The notes under the pieces are model-generated. The model was not told the DNA's origin, did not search any database, and worked only from the letters and a program-made list of their open reading frames with translations. Positions 28,423-36,785 of a stretch of DNA of 64,000 bases are shown here, piece after piece (position 1 is the stretch's first letter; every line of letters begins with the position of its first letter). Source of the DNA: Mycolicibacterium anyangense (GTDB taxonomy: Bacteria > Actinomycetota > Actinomycetes > Mycobacteriales > Mycobacteriaceae); assembly GCF_010731855.1 (NCBI RefSeq), contig NZ_AP022620.1, forward strand, positions 2,728,001-2,792,000. Direction: 5' to 3'. The translations under genes and the position numbers were made by a program.

Positions 28423-28710
28423 ATGGCCGTGCTGAGCGATGAACAAGTGGACGCCGCCGCCGCGGAACTCGACGGCTGGGAACGCCGCGATGGTGCGCTA
28501 CGGCGCTCGGTGACGTTCGGATCTTTCCTCGACGGCATCGAGGCGGTACGCCGGGCGGCCGAGCACGCCGAACGTCGTGACCATCACCCAGATATCGATA
28601 TCCGTTGGCGCACAGTCACCTTCGCGCTCGTCACGCATTCCGAAGGCGGGATCACCGAGAAGGACGTCGAGCTGGCGCGGGAGCTCAACGAGATTCTCGG
28701 CGACCGCTAG
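28423..28710 (+). CDS. Pterin-4a-carbinolamine dehydratase (PCD/DCoH family)
   Basis: A 95-residue protein starting [19 protein letters not shown]. The family motif with paired histidines and proline is [15 protein letters not shown], followed by the late segment [17 protein letters not shown]. PCDs dehydrate 4a-hydroxytetrahydropterins; in bacteria lacking aromatic hydroxylases the role is less clear (molybdopterin or folate repair has been proposed). The ATG at 28423 is the only start that keeps the normal family length. The 3' end overlaps the convergent pimE gene by 26 bp, an arrangement equivalent to Rv1159A-Rv1159. Confidence 0.92.
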   Translation: MAVLSDEQVDAAAAELDGWERRDGALRRSVTFGSFLDGIEAVRRAAEHAERRDHHPDIDIRWRTVTFALVTHSEGGITEKDVELARELNEILGDR

Positions 28711-29869
28711 CCGCGATCCAGCCCAGCGTCAGCAGCGTCGCCACGATGTAGATCAGTCCGGCCCAGGCCAGGTACCACGGCCGGCTGATCTGCCAGATCG
28801 TCGGCTGCGCGAAACTCAGCAGCCACGGCACCCCGATCAGCGTCAGCACCAACCATCCCCAGCCCAGCACCCGCGCGCCGGGGCGGGTGCGCCACGGCCC
28901 GTGCAGCAGCCAGATCATCAAGGGCACCAACCACACCCAGTGATGGGTCCAGGAGATCGGCGAGATCAGCAGCCCGAACAGTTGCACCACCAGCAGCGAG
29001 CCCAGCCGGTCCCGCTCACAGTTGGCTTCGGCGCCCAACGCCCGCCACGCCAGCAGCGCGAGCACCGCGGTCACCGCGAGAGCGGCGAGCACCAGTGGGC
29101 CGTAGCCGGCGTCGTGGCCGAGGATGCGGGAGATGCCGCCGCGCCACGACTGGTTGAACGACGTCCCGATCGGGCCGATCCGGCCGGCGTCGCCGAGCAG
29201 GTCGGTGAAGTAGTAGCGGGCCTGCTGGCCGATCACCGCGATCGAGAGTGCGACGGTGGCGAAGAAGACCACCGCCGAGAAAGTCGCCGCGCGCCAGCGC
29301 CGCATCCCCAGGAAGTACAGGCCGGTGATCGCCGGGGTGAGCTTGATGCCGGCGGCCACGCCGACCAAAAGACCCGACAGCCACCAGCGTGAGCTGTACG
29401 CCGCGTACAGCACGGCCAGCACCAGGATGACGTTGACCTGTCCGTAGTCGAAGGTGCTGCGCAGCGGTTCGATCCAGATGGCCACCGCGGTCCACAGCAT
29501 GGCGGTGCGGCGGCCGTCGGCGATGCCCAGCAGTCGCTGGCTGACCCGCACCACGCCGTACAGGGCGGCGATGATGCCGATCTGCCAGCAGAACGCCACC
29601 ACACCGAACGGCAGCAGGTGTAGCGGGTAGAACAGCAGAGCCGCGAACGGCGGGTAGGTGAACGGCAGCGGGAAGTCCGGCGTCTGGTCGGCGTAGACGT
29701 AGGAGTACAGCGTGCCGGGGTGGTCCAGGGCGGCCGCGCCGCCGATGTAGACGTGCAGGTCGACGAAGTTCGCCCCATTGGGCACCAGATAGGTCCACGC
29801 CAGCCGGGCGGCGATCGACACGACGAGCACCACCGGGGCCAGCCGGGCCGCCCGGGCCGTCGCGTTCAC
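28685..29869 (-). CDS. pimE: PimE, polyprenol-phosphate-mannose-dependent alpha-1,2-mannosyltransferase
   Basis: A 394-residue GT-C (GT87) membrane glycosyltransferase with about ten or more transmembrane helices. The catalytic aspartate is Asp37 in [17 protein letters not shown], in the first large periplasmic loop, equivalent to the essential loop Asp of M. tuberculosis PimE. It transfers mannose from polyprenyl-phosphomannose to AcPIM4 to form AcPIM5, committing PIMs to the polar PIM6 branch on the outer face of the inner membrane. It starts at GTG 29869; a longer start cannot be excluded. LpqW, encoded at 19314-21239, acts at the same branch point. Confidence 0.92.
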   Translation of the reverse strand: MNATARAARLAPVVLVVSIAARLAWTYLVPNGANFVDLHVYIGGAAALDHPGTLYSYVYADQTPDFPLPFTYPPFAALLFYPLHLLPFGVVAFCWQIGIIAALYGVVRVSQRLLGIADGRRTAMLWTAVAIWIEPLRSTFDYGQVNVILVLAVLYAAYSSRWWLSGLLVGVAAGIKLTPAITGLYFLGMRRWRAATFSAVVFFATVALSIAVIGQQARYYFTDLLGDAGRIGPIGTSFNQSWRGGISRILGHDAGYGPLVLAALAVTAVLALLAWRALGAEANCERDRLGSLLVVQLFGLLISPISWTHHWVWLVPLMIWLLHGPWRTRPGARVLGWGWLVLTLIGVPWLLSFAQPTIWQISRPWYLAWAGLIYIVATLLTLGWIAASGRRESR

Positions 29870-30014
29870 CCCAAGACTGTAGCCAGTTTCCGCGGGCCGT
29901 CGACCGCACCGAGGCTGCGCTCAGGGCGTGCGCCGTCGGCGTGTCGCCGCCCTGGGCGCAGTGTCGATGTCGGGGCGGGACACGGCGCGCGTATCACCAT
30001 CGGCCATCACTGCC

Positions 30015-30063
30015 GTAACGGTTGGATAACCGCCACACGTGTCACTTGAGTAACTCTAGTAAC
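30015..30063 (+). promoter_or_regulatory. GTAAC-type direct repeats upstream of the 30110 gene, MtrA-box-like
   Basis: GTAACG at 30015-30020 and ATAACC from 30026 form a direct repeat with an 11-bp period. A second pair of GTAAC repeats starts at 30050 and 30059, a 9-bp period. The elements lie about 50-95 bp before the ATG of the Ala/Pro-rich secreted gene. MtrA response regulators of actinobacteria bind tandem GTAAC/GTCAC repeats; the match is suggestive only. Confidence 0.35.
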
Positions 30064-30109
30064 GGACTACCTTCGGGAACAGACCTGCCATCGAAGGAAT
30101 GGGATCACC

Positions 30110-30670
30110 ATGTCACGTTTCACAAAACTGTTCGCCGCCAACGCGATTGGAGCCGCCGGACTGTGCTCTGCCGCCCTGGCACTGAGCCCCACAGCCGCCG
30201 CCGACCCCGCCCTCCCGCCGGCTGTCCCCGGCGTGCCCGCGCTCAACATGCTCCAGCAGATCGCCACCAACCCGGCCAGCGCCGCGGCACTGGTGCAGAC
30301 CGCCGCGACCGCACTGACCGGCGCGTCGGCCCTCACCGGAGCCGCCCCGCAGACGCTGCCCGTCTCGCCGATCGCCGGCGCACCGGCCACCGCGCCGCTG
30401 CCCGCCACGCCCGCTCCGGCACCGACCGCCGGCGGTCTGGCCGGCCCGATCATCCCGCTGCTCAACCAGCTCGGGGTGCCCGGCAACCTGGCCAACCTGA
30501 CTCCCGAGTCGATGCCGTTCCCGGTGGCCATCGGTAACACCCCCGGCATCTCCAACCCGCCGGCCAGCGCCCCAGTAACGGTACCGCCGGCCAGCAACCC
30601 GCCGATCGCCCCGACCACCCCGGGCGGCGCCGGCCTCGGCCAGCTGCTGCCGCTGTCCGCTCTGCCCTGA
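30110..30670 (+). CDS. Secreted Ala/Pro-rich protein, Rv1158c-like
   Basis: A 186-residue protein with a classical signal peptide (MSRFTKLFAANAIGAAGLCS, cleavage near AAADP) and a mature chain dominated by Ala and Pro (ATAPLPATPAPAPTAGG). The chain includes a short helical part NMLQQIATNPASAAALVQTA. ATG 30110 has GGAATGGGATC upstream. The next gene encodes a longer protein with the same opening plan (ADPxxPxxPGxxxLxxxQ), so the two are probably tandem paralogues in one operon, matching Rv1158c-Rv1157c. Function is unknown; envelope or extracellular location is inferred. Confidence 0.82.
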   Translation: MSRFTKLFAANAIGAAGLCSAALALSPTAAADPALPPAVPGVPALNMLQQIATNPASAAALVQTAATALTGASALTGAAPQTLPVSPIAGAPATAPLPATPAPAPTAGGLAGPIIPLLNQLGVPGNLANLTPESMPFPVAIGNTPGISNPPASAPVTVPPASNPPIAPTTPGGAGLGQLLPLSALP

Positions 30671-30702
30671 CCGTCGCTATCAACCCGATGAGGGAGCACC
30701 CC

Positions 30703-31779
30703 GTGCCTATCGCCAAGCTGTCCGCCGGCCTGACCGCCGCCGCGCTCGTCGCGGCCCTGAGTCTGGCTCCGGTCGCGACCGCCGACCCGTCCATCCCGCT
30801 GGATCCCGGCCAGCTGCCCGGCCTCGACGCCGTGCAGAACCTGAGCCCGGTGATTCAGCAGGCCGCGGGCAATCCCTCATCGGCGCAGCAGTTGCTGCTG
30901 GCCGCCGCGTCCCAGCTGGCGGGCAACGCCGCCACGCCGGCCGGGTCGGCGGCCCTGGCTCAGCAGGTCACCAAATTCGTGCAGGAGGGCGGGGCCGCGG
31001 GCCCGTCGGCCGCCATGCCCGCTGCGGCACCCCCCGCCGCGGCGGCACTGACCGGCGTCGCGCACGGCACCACGCCGTTGGCGACACCCGGCACCGGTAA
31101 CGGCCCCGCCCCCCTGCCTGAACACCTCACCGATCCCACCGCCGCCGCCTATGGCGTCGACGCGCACCTTCCCGAGGGCATCGACCCGGCACACGCCGTC
31201 GGGCCGGCGCCCGACGCACTGCCCGAGATCCCGACGCCGGTGACGCCGGTGACTCCCCCGGCCGCACCCGCAGCACCGGCTGCCATGCCGGTCGCCAATG
31301 CCGTTCCCGCCCCCGCCCCGGCACCCTCGCCCGCCCCGGCGCCGGCCGCCGCGCCGAACTACGACCCGGCCACGCCGCCGACGCAGGACTTCATGTACCC
31401 GTCGATCTCCAACGGCTGCCTGGCCGACGGCGGCAACGTGATCGCGACCGCACTGTCGGTGGCCGGCCCGGCCAAGATCCCCGCCCCCGGCCCCGGACCC
31501 GGCCAGACGGCCTACGTGTTCACCGCAGTCGGCACTCCCGCGCCCGCCGCCGAGCAGAAGCTGCCGCTGAACGTCACCTGGGTGAACCTGACCACCGGTA
31601 AGTCGGGCAGCGTCACGCTCAAGCCGAACCCGGCGATCAACCCGCAGGGCCCGACCACGCTGACCGCCGTCGCCGACACCGGCTCGGGCAGCATCATGTC
31701 GACGATCTTCGGCCAGGTGACCACCGTCGACAAGCAGTGCACTTTCATGCCGACGATCGGGTCCACCGTCGTACCCTGA
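30703..31779 (+). CDS. Secreted Ala/Pro-rich protein, Rv1157c-like
   Basis: The protein has 358 residues from the GTG at 30703, chosen because GAGGGAGC is correctly placed; the ATG at 30688 overlaps that site. It has a signal peptide (LTAAALVAALSLAPVATA), an N-terminal helical part similar to the preceding gene (LSPVIQQAAGNPSSAQQLLL), a long Ala/Pro linker (APAPAPSPAPAPAAAP), and a C-terminal beta-rich domain of about 130 residues. That domain starts MYPSISNGCLADGGN and contains two cysteines (the NGC and DKQC positions), likely a disulphide. The C-terminal domain looks globular and would be the functional part; I cannot name its fold. It lies 32 bp after the previous gene and 7 bp before WS/DGAT. 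Confidence 0.82.
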   Translation: MPIAKLSAGLTAAALVAALSLAPVATADPSIPLDPGQLPGLDAVQNLSPVIQQAAGNPSSAQQLLLAAASQLAGNAATPAGSAALAQQVTKFVQEGGAAGPSAAMPAAAPPAAAALTGVAHGTTPLATPGTGNGPAPLPEHLTDPTAAAYGVDAHLPEGIDPAHAVGPAPDALPEIPTPVTPVTPPAAPAAPAAMPVANAVPAPAPAPSPAPAPAAAPNYDPATPPTQDFMYPSISNGCLADGGNVIATALSVAGPAKIPAPGPGPGQTAYVFTAVGTPAPAAEQKLPLNVTWVNLTTGKSGSVTLKPNPAINPQGPTTLTAVADTGSGSIMSTIFGQVTTVDKQCTFMPTIGSTVVP

Positions 31780-31786
31780 TTGGGAC

Positions 31787-33196
31787 ATGGACACGCTCGA
31801 CCCGATCGACGCCCTGATGCTGACGGGTGAGTTGTTGTCGAGCCCGATGCACGTGGCCGTGGTGATGATCCTGTCCCCGCCGCCAGGAGTCGAACCCCGC
31901 GGCTACGTCGAGCAGCTCTACTCCGACAGTTTCACCGCCGATGTGCCGATCGACCCGCGGTTGCGCCGCCGGCCCTACCGCGGTATCGACACCGCGGGCC
32001 TGTGGGCCTGGCGCGACGCCGACGACATCGACCTGCGCCACCACGTGCAGCGGCGCACCCTGCCGGCGGGCTCCGGCCCGGAAGCGTTGTGGGAGTTGGT
32101 CTCTGCGCTGCACGCGCTGCCGCTGGATCGCACCGCGCCGATGTGGATGGCCTACCTGATCGACGGTCTGCCCGACGGCCGGTTCGCGTTCTACATCAAG
32201 GTCCACCACATCGTCGTCGACGGGGTGGCGGGGCTGAAGATGATCGGCGATTCACTGTCCCCGGATCCCGGGCAGCGCGACATGCCGCCGTTCTACGCCA
32301 GCGCCGAGGCGGTGCCACCGCGGCCCTCACCGACGCGCCGTCGGCTGCCCAACCCGGTCTCGGCGGTCAAGGCCGCCGCCGGCATTGCGGCCTCGGGGGT
32401 GAACCTGACCCGCCATGTGGTGGCCGGCGAGTTGGCGAACATCCTCGGCAGCATCGCCACCCCGGCGGTGACACCACCGTTCGGCGCCCCGCATACCCGG
32501 TTCAACACCAAGCTGGGCGCCCAGCGCGCCGTGGCGGCAACAAGCCTGGACCGCAAGAGAATTCGTGCCATCCAGCAGGCGGCGGGAGTCACCGGCAACG
32601 ACGTCGTGACCGCGGTGGTCTCCGGTGTGGTGCGCGACTGGCTGGCCGGCCACGACGAGCTGCCGCACCAGTCGCTGGTGGCGATCTGTCCGGTGACGGT
32701 GCGCGATCCCGATGCGGCACCCGGCGACGAGCACGGCAACATGTTCGGCCTCGGACTGTGCCCGCTGGGCACCAACATCGACGACCCCGGGCAGCGGCTG
32801 ACCCTGGTGCATTACGCGATGGGCAATGTCAAGCATCAGGTGGCCGCCCAGGGTCCGGGGGCGATGCTGCTGGTGCTGATGCCCGCGATCGGGCCGACAG
32901 TGTTGCTGCCGCAGCTGCCGTTCACCTCATGGGTGCGGCCGAGCTACAACCTGCCGATCTCCAATGTGCCCGGACCGCAGGAGCAGCGGTACTTCAACGG
33001 GGCGCACGTCGACGAGATCTACCCCGTCTCGGTGGTCTACGACGGGATGGCCCTGAACGTAACGGTGTGCTCCTACGCCGACAAGATCGGAGTCGGCTAC
33101 GTCGCCGATCGCGATGTGGTGGCCGAGATCGACGACCTCATCCCGCTGACCGAGAAGGCCCTGGCGGAGCTGGAGGCCGCTGTTCGGGTGGCCTAG
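31787..33196 (+). CDS. Wax ester synthase / diacylglycerol acyltransferase (WS/DGAT)
   Basis: A 469-residue WS/DGAT. The catalytic HHxxxDG motif is present as HHIVVDG (His140, His141, Asp145), with the start MDTLDPIDALMLTGE and the late PxxNVPGP-type motif (NLPISNVPGPQEQRYFNG). These enzymes esterify acyl-CoA with diacylglycerol or long-chain alcohols to store triacylglycerol or wax esters at the inner membrane or lipid droplets. Mycobacteria carry many paralogues; I cannot assign a tgs number. It begins 7 bp after the Ala/Pro-rich gene and may be cotranscribed with it. Confidence 0.93.
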   Translation: MDTLDPIDALMLTGELLSSPMHVAVVMILSPPPGVEPRGYVEQLYSDSFTADVPIDPRLRRRPYRGIDTAGLWAWRDADDIDLRHHVQRRTLPAGSGPEALWELVSALHALPLDRTAPMWMAYLIDGLPDGRFAFYIKVHHIVVDGVAGLKMIGDSLSPDPGQRDMPPFYASAEAVPPRPSPTRRRLPNPVSAVKAAAGIAASGVNLTRHVVAGELANILGSIATPAVTPPFGAPHTRFNTKLGAQRAVAATSLDRKRIRAIQQAAGVTGNDVVTAVVSGVVRDWLAGHDELPHQSLVAICPVTVRDPDAAPGDEHGNMFGLGLCPLGTNIDDPGQRLTLVHYAMGNVKHQVAAQGPGAMLLVLMPAIGPTVLLPQLPFTSWVRPSYNLPISNVPGPQEQRYFNGAHVDEIYPVSVVYDGMALNVTVCSYADKIGVGYVADRDVVAEIDDLIPLTEKALAELEAAVRVA

Positions 33197-33270
33197 TAGT
33201 GTCCGTTGAGCCAGAACCTACGCAGAAGAAGTTCGAGTACGACCCTGCGTGAGTTCTATCTGAACGCGGC

Positions 33271-33417
33271 CTAGTAGGCCATGAACAGGATCTCGTCGCG
33301 GCCGTAGTCCATGCCGGGGTGCGCCGCAGCCAGGTGCTGCTTGGTCAGGTCGACGAGCTCGTCCTCGTCCTTGGCGCTGATCGCCTCACCACACGGGCAG
33401 TTGATGTGAGTCTTCAT
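33271..33417 (-). CDS. DUF1059-family mini-protein
   Basis: A 48-residue protein read directly from the minus strand: it starts MKTHINCPCGEAISAKDEDE and ends DEILFMAY, with GGAGGCACC directly before the ATG at 33417. The CPCGE motif with two cysteines and a later conserved His (LTKQHLAAAHPGM) match the small DUF1059 proteins, whose function is unknown. It precedes no gene in obvious operon arrangement; the HhH-GPD gene ends 38 bp upstream on the same strand, so readthrough cotranscription is possible. Confidence 0.88.
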   Translation of the reverse strand: MKTHINCPCGEAISAKDEDELVDLTKQHLAAAHPGMDYGRDEILFMAY

Positions 33418-33455
33418 GGTGCCTCCTGTTATTCGCCTTGGCTGAATCTCACTGC

Positions 33456-34031
33456 TCAGGCCTTCGCCTTCGCTGCAGCCTTCATCTTCTTCTTGTACGC
33501 CCTGACCTGTTCCAGCGACCCCTTGTCGACCACATCGGCGATCGACATGTGGGTGCCTGCCTTGCCGTAGTCTCCCGCGGCGGCGCGCCAGCCACGGGGC
33601 GTCACGCCATACTGCTTGCCGAGCAGCGCCAGGAAGATCTTGGCCTTCTGCTCACCGAACCCGGGCAGCGCCTTGAGCCGACGCAGCACCTCGGCCCCGT
33701 CGGGGTCGCCGTCGAGCCACAGCCGGGCGGTGTCGCCGTCGTACCGGTCGACGATCTCGCGGGCCAGGTCCTGCACCCGCTTGGCCATCGATCCCGGAAA
33801 GCGATGCACCGCAGGGGTTTTCGCGAACTCCGTAGCGAACGCCTCCGGGTCGTACTCGGCGATCAGGCGCGGGTCGATGCCACCGAGGCGGTCCAGCAGC
33901 TTGCGCGGACCGGCGAACGCGACCTCCATCGGGATCTGCTGATCGAGCATCATGCCGGTCAGCAACGCGAACGGATCCTCGGACAGCAGGGTGTCCGCCG
34001 CGGGATCCTGGGTCAGTTGCAGCTGGGCCAT
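33456..34031 (-). CDS. HhH-GPD family base-excision repair protein
   Basis: A 191-residue all-helical protein with the helix-hairpin-helix LKALPGFGEQKAKIFLALLG around residues 115-134 and the N-terminal PFALLTGMMLDQQIPMEVAF segment typical of the short actinobacterial HhH-GPD group. The C-terminus is Lys/Ala-rich (KKKMKAAAKAKA). I see neither a 4Fe-4S cysteine cluster nor an unambiguous catalytic lysine, so glycosylase activity is inferred from fold only. ATG 34031; the gene is divergent from the DUF732 gene. Confidence 0.85.
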   Translation of the reverse strand: MAQLQLTQDPAADTLLSEDPFALLTGMMLDQQIPMEVAFAGPRKLLDRLGGIDPRLIAEYDPEAFATEFAKTPAVHRFPGSMAKRVQDLAREIVDRYDGDTARLWLDGDPDGAEVLRRLKALPGFGEQKAKIFLALLGKQYGVTPRGWRAAAGDYGKAGTHMSIADVVDKGSLEQVRAYKKKMKAAAKAKA

Positions 34032-34133
34032 GGCGTCAGTGTAAGTCGAGACCGACTGGACGGTTCAGCCGTTCCTGTCGCCGGGATATGCGATGGTGAG
34101 CAGCAATCCCGGAGAGACCTTGAGGAGACGGAC

Positions 34134-34430
34134 ATGAAAAGGGTGATGGCACCTGTTGTGGCGGCAGTCATTGCCGCTCTCGCCCTGGCCGGCCCGGCGC
34201 ACGCGATCCCCGACCAAGGCACGCCCGAATTCGACCAGTACATGCAGGGCCTGCAACGCAACGGCTACAACCTGATTCCCGACACGGCCTGGCGGGTCGC
34301 CCATCAGGCCTGCATCGGCGGTATACCGGGCTACATCGGTTTGGAGCTGGCCGCGCAGGGGGTTATCGGCCCCGGTGCTCAGGAGCGGGTATTCGACGTG
34401 GCCCGGAAGTACGCCTGCCCCGTCCAATAG
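34134..34430 (+). CDS. DUF732-type small secreted protein
   Basis: A 98-residue precursor from ATG 34134 with TGAGGAGAC upstream. Its signal peptide MKRVMAPVVAAVIAALALAG is cleaved near AHA. The mature part of about 74 residues contains two cysteines (HQACIGG and KYACPVQ) and the DUF732 pattern FDQYMQGLQRNGYN, typical of abundant small mycobacterial exported proteins with one disulphide. Function is unknown. It precedes the sensor kinase gene by 12 bp on the same strand and might be cotranscribed. Confidence 0.85.
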   Translation: MKRVMAPVVAAVIAALALAGPAHAIPDQGTPEFDQYMQGLQRNGYNLIPDTAWRVAHQACIGGIPGYIGLELAAQGVIGPGAQERVFDVARKYACPVQ

Positions 34431-34442
34431 GCAGGAGGCGGC

Positions 34443-35621
34443 ATGTCGGGAGCGGTGGCGATCGCGGTCTCGGTCGCCCTTGCCGCGGTCGCGCTGATCA
34501 TCGGGATACTGGCCGTGCTCACCCGCCGGCGGGTCAGCACGCCGGCCGAGCGTGCCGTGCACGCCACCCTGCACACCGCCGCGCTGGCCGCCCGCTCCCT
34601 GCGCCGGGGCCTCGACGCCGACTCCGCCCAGAGCGCCGCGCCCCACCTGCGCGGCCTGACCGGCACCGACGGCGTGGCCCTCTATGACGGCGAGGGCACC
34701 CTGCTGGCCACCGACCCCGGCGGGGACCTGTGGGCCCCGCACACCATCAAGGTCTGCCAGCAGACCGCCGCGGCCTCGATCGCCGGGCAGCGCCGGGTGC
34801 TGGCCCGCGACCAGACCCCGGCGGTGGTCGCCCAACCACTGCTCGACGACGACGGTGTGGTGATCGGGGTGCTGGTGGTGGTCAACGCCGCCGAACCCGC
34901 GCCCGGCATGCTCGGCGCCATCGGCGAGGTGGCCCGCTACGCCGCCAGCCAGCTGGAGCTGGCCGAGCTGGCCGCCTCCCGCGCCCGTCTCGACCGCGCC
35001 GAGGTGCTGGCCCTGCGCGCCCAGATCAGCCCGCACTTCATCTACAACGCGCTGAACACCATCGCCTCGTTCGTGCGCACCGACCCCGACCGGGCCCGCG
35101 ACCTGATCCTGGAGTTCGCCGACTTCACCCGGTACTCGTTCCGCTCTGCGGGGCCCTACACCGCGCTCGCCGACGAGCTGCGCAACATCGACCGCTACCT
35201 CACCCTCGAGCGCGCCCGTTTCGGCCCGAACCTGTCGGTCACCCTGCAGGTGGCTCCCGAGGTGCTCACGGTGGTGGTGCCGTTCCTGGCGCTGCAACCG
35301 CTCGTCGAGAACGCCGTTCGGCACGGCCTGGCCGGCCGGCAGAGCGGGTCCATCGAAATCGTCGCGCGCAACGAAGGATCCGACTGCGTGATCACCGTCG
35401 AGGACGACGGCATCGGCATGGATCCCGACGCCCTGCGCTCCGGACACGGCGACGTGCTGGCCGACGGCGAGCAGGCCGCGCACGTCGGCCTGACCAATGT
35501 GGACCATCGACTGCGCGCGGCGTTCGGCAACGACTACGGTCTGGTGGTCGAGACGGCTCCGGGTGCGGGCACCAAGGTCATCATGCGGGTGCCCAAGTTC
35601 CGCGCCGGTGTGCGGGCGTGA
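34443..35621 (+). CDS. LytS-type sensor histidine kinase
   Basis: A 392-residue kinase with an N-terminal transmembrane helix (IAVSVALAAVALIIGILAVL), a GAF-like sensor region (about 50-170), then the His_kinase/LytS phosphoacceptor segment RAQISPHFIYNALNTIASFV, whose His lies in SPHFIYN, and an HATPase domain with VENAVRHG (N box) and VEDDGIGMD (G1 box). It would phosphorylate the LytTR regulator encoded immediately downstream. The signal is unknown; the four adjacent genes for carboxylate-type symporters suggest an extracellular carboxylate, by analogy with BtsS/BtsR-type pyruvate systems. The stop at 35619-35621 is 17 bp before the regulator ATG. Confidence 0.92.
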   Translation: MSGAVAIAVSVALAAVALIIGILAVLTRRRVSTPAERAVHATLHTAALAARSLRRGLDADSAQSAAPHLRGLTGTDGVALYDGEGTLLATDPGGDLWAPHTIKVCQQTAAASIAGQRRVLARDQTPAVVAQPLLDDDGVVIGVLVVVNAAEPAPGMLGAIGEVARYAASQLELAELAASRARLDRAEVLALRAQISPHFIYNALNTIASFVRTDPDRARDLILEFADFTRYSFRSAGPYTALADELRNIDRYLTLERARFGPNLSVTLQVAPEVLTVVVPFLALQPLVENAVRHGLAGRQSGSIEIVARNEGSDCVITVEDDGIGMDPDALRSGHGDVLADGEQAAHVGLTNVDHRLRAAFGNDYGLVVETAPGAGTKVIMRVPKFRAGVRA

Positions 35622-35638
35622 ACCCTCGGGGAGGTGGG

Positions 35639-36412
35639 ATGGGACTGTCGGTACTCGCGGTCGACGACGAAGCGCCCGCCCTCGACGAGCTGACCTACCT
35701 GTTGGGTGAGCACCCCGAGATCGGTGAGGTGATCGGCGTCGGCGACGCCACCTCCGCACTGCGAATCCTCAACGAGCGCACCGCCGACGCGATCTTCCTC
35801 GATATCAACATGCCCGGTCTGTCCGGCCTGGAACTGGCCAGCGTGCTGGGCAACTTCGCACACCCGCCGGCGGTGGTGTTCGTCACCGCCCACGACGACA
35901 AGGCCGTGGCCGCCTTCGACGTCGGCGCACTGGACTACCTGCTCAAGCCGATCCGCAAGGAACGTCTCGACGAAGCGGTCCGCCGCGTCGCCGCCGCCCG
36001 GGGTGCCGAACCGGCGGCGCCGTCCGACGACGCGACCGGCGACACCATTCCGGTCGAACTCGGCGGGGTCACCCAGCTGGTGCGCTGCGACACCATCGGC
36101 TGGGTCGAGGCCGAAGGCGACTACGCCCGCCTGCACGCGGCATCCGGATCGCATCTGGTCCGAATTCCGTTGAGCACCTTGGCGGATCGCTGGCGCAGCC
36201 GCGGCTTCCTGCGGGTGCACCGCTCGTATCTGGTGGCCCTGAACATGGTCACCGGGCTGCGCACCTCGGGCGCCTCGACCATGGTGCGGCTGCGGGCCAA
36301 CGGGTCCTCCCCCGCGGTCGAGCTGCCCGTCAGCCGCCGCCAGGCCCGCGAACTGCGCGACCGGCTCATCCGCGACCCGATGCGAACCTTCCGGCCCGGC
36401 GGCGATGACTAG
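35639..36412 (+). CDS. LytTR-family response regulator
   Basis: The protein has 257 residues from ATG 35639 (GGGGAGG upstream); an overlapping GTG at 35618 would add seven residues. The receiver domain has Asp9-Asp10, phosphoacceptor Asp55 in FLDINMPG and the Lys of DYLLKPIRK. The C-terminal LytTR DNA-binding domain runs from about 145 to 245 (IGWVEAEGDYARLHA, RVHRSYLVALNMV, ELPVSRRQARELR). LytTR proteins bind direct repeats spaced about 10-12 bp. Targets are probably the downstream symporter genes. The stop codon overlaps the start of the next gene by 8 bp, so the kinase-regulator-transporter genes form one transcript. Confidence 0.94.
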   Translation: MGLSVLAVDDEAPALDELTYLLGEHPEIGEVIGVGDATSALRILNERTADAIFLDINMPGLSGLELASVLGNFAHPPAVVFVTAHDDKAVAAFDVGALDYLLKPIRKERLDEAVRRVAAARGAEPAAPSDDATGDTIPVELGGVTQLVRCDTIGWVEAEGDYARLHAASGSHLVRIPLSTLADRWRSRGFLRVHRSYLVALNMVTGLRTSGASTMVRLRANGSSPAVELPVSRRQARELRDRLIRDPMRTFRPGGDD

Positions 36413-36785
36413 AGCGGGCCGCCCGCAACGCGAGCGGGTGGTGCTGGCCCACCGTCGCGGTACCCGGATGGTGCACACCCGGGTGGAGGTCCAGGAACAG
36501 ACCGAGGTCGGTGACGCGCTGGTGCGCGGTCTGGTGCGCGCCCAGCTCGGGTTGGCTCTGCGGCTGGCCACGGTGGTTGCCGGCGCCATGGTCGCCCTGC
36601 CGTTGCTCAACGCCGCCTTCCCGGAACTGGCCGCCGTCACGGTCTTCGGGATGCGACTGAACTGGCTGATCTTGGCGGTGCTGGTCTACCCGGCCATGTA
36701 CGGAGTCGGCCGGCTGTTCATCCGGCTGGCCGAGCAGGGCGAGCGAGACTTCATCGGCGTGGTCGACGAGGACGGATCGCCGTGA
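36405..36785 (+). CDS. Two-helix membrane protein, DUF485-like accessory of the symporter
   Basis: A 126-residue protein with a basic N-terminal region (MTRAGRPQRERVVLAHRRGT), then two transmembrane helices (LATVVAGAMVALPLLNAAF and LNWLILAVLVYPAMYGVGRL) and an acidic C-terminus. This is the topology of DUF485 (YjcH) proteins, which always precede acetate/pyruvate symporters, although the sequence is divergent. It overlaps the regulator stop by 8 bp and the symporter start by 4 bp (GTGA), so tight translational coupling is clear. It probably assists or stabilises the symporter at 36782. Confidence 0.8.
   Translation: MTRAGRPQRERVVLAHRRGTRMVHTRVEVQEQTEVGDALVRGLVRAQLGLALRLATVVAGAMVALPLLNAAFPELAAVTVFGMRLNWLILAVLVYPAMYGVGRLFIRLAEQGERDFIGVVDEDGSP

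Noticed and set aside
33199..33252. 17-codon frame (VSVEPEPTQKKFEYDPA) just after the WS/DGAT stop
   Set aside because: Too short, no ribosome binding site distinct from the WS/DGAT end, no known family; possibly a scrap but unsupported.
34065..35759. Minus-strand 564-codon frame opposite the LytS kinase
   Set aside because: Repetitive Gly/Val/Arg/Gln composition without motifs; antisense of a clear histidine kinase.
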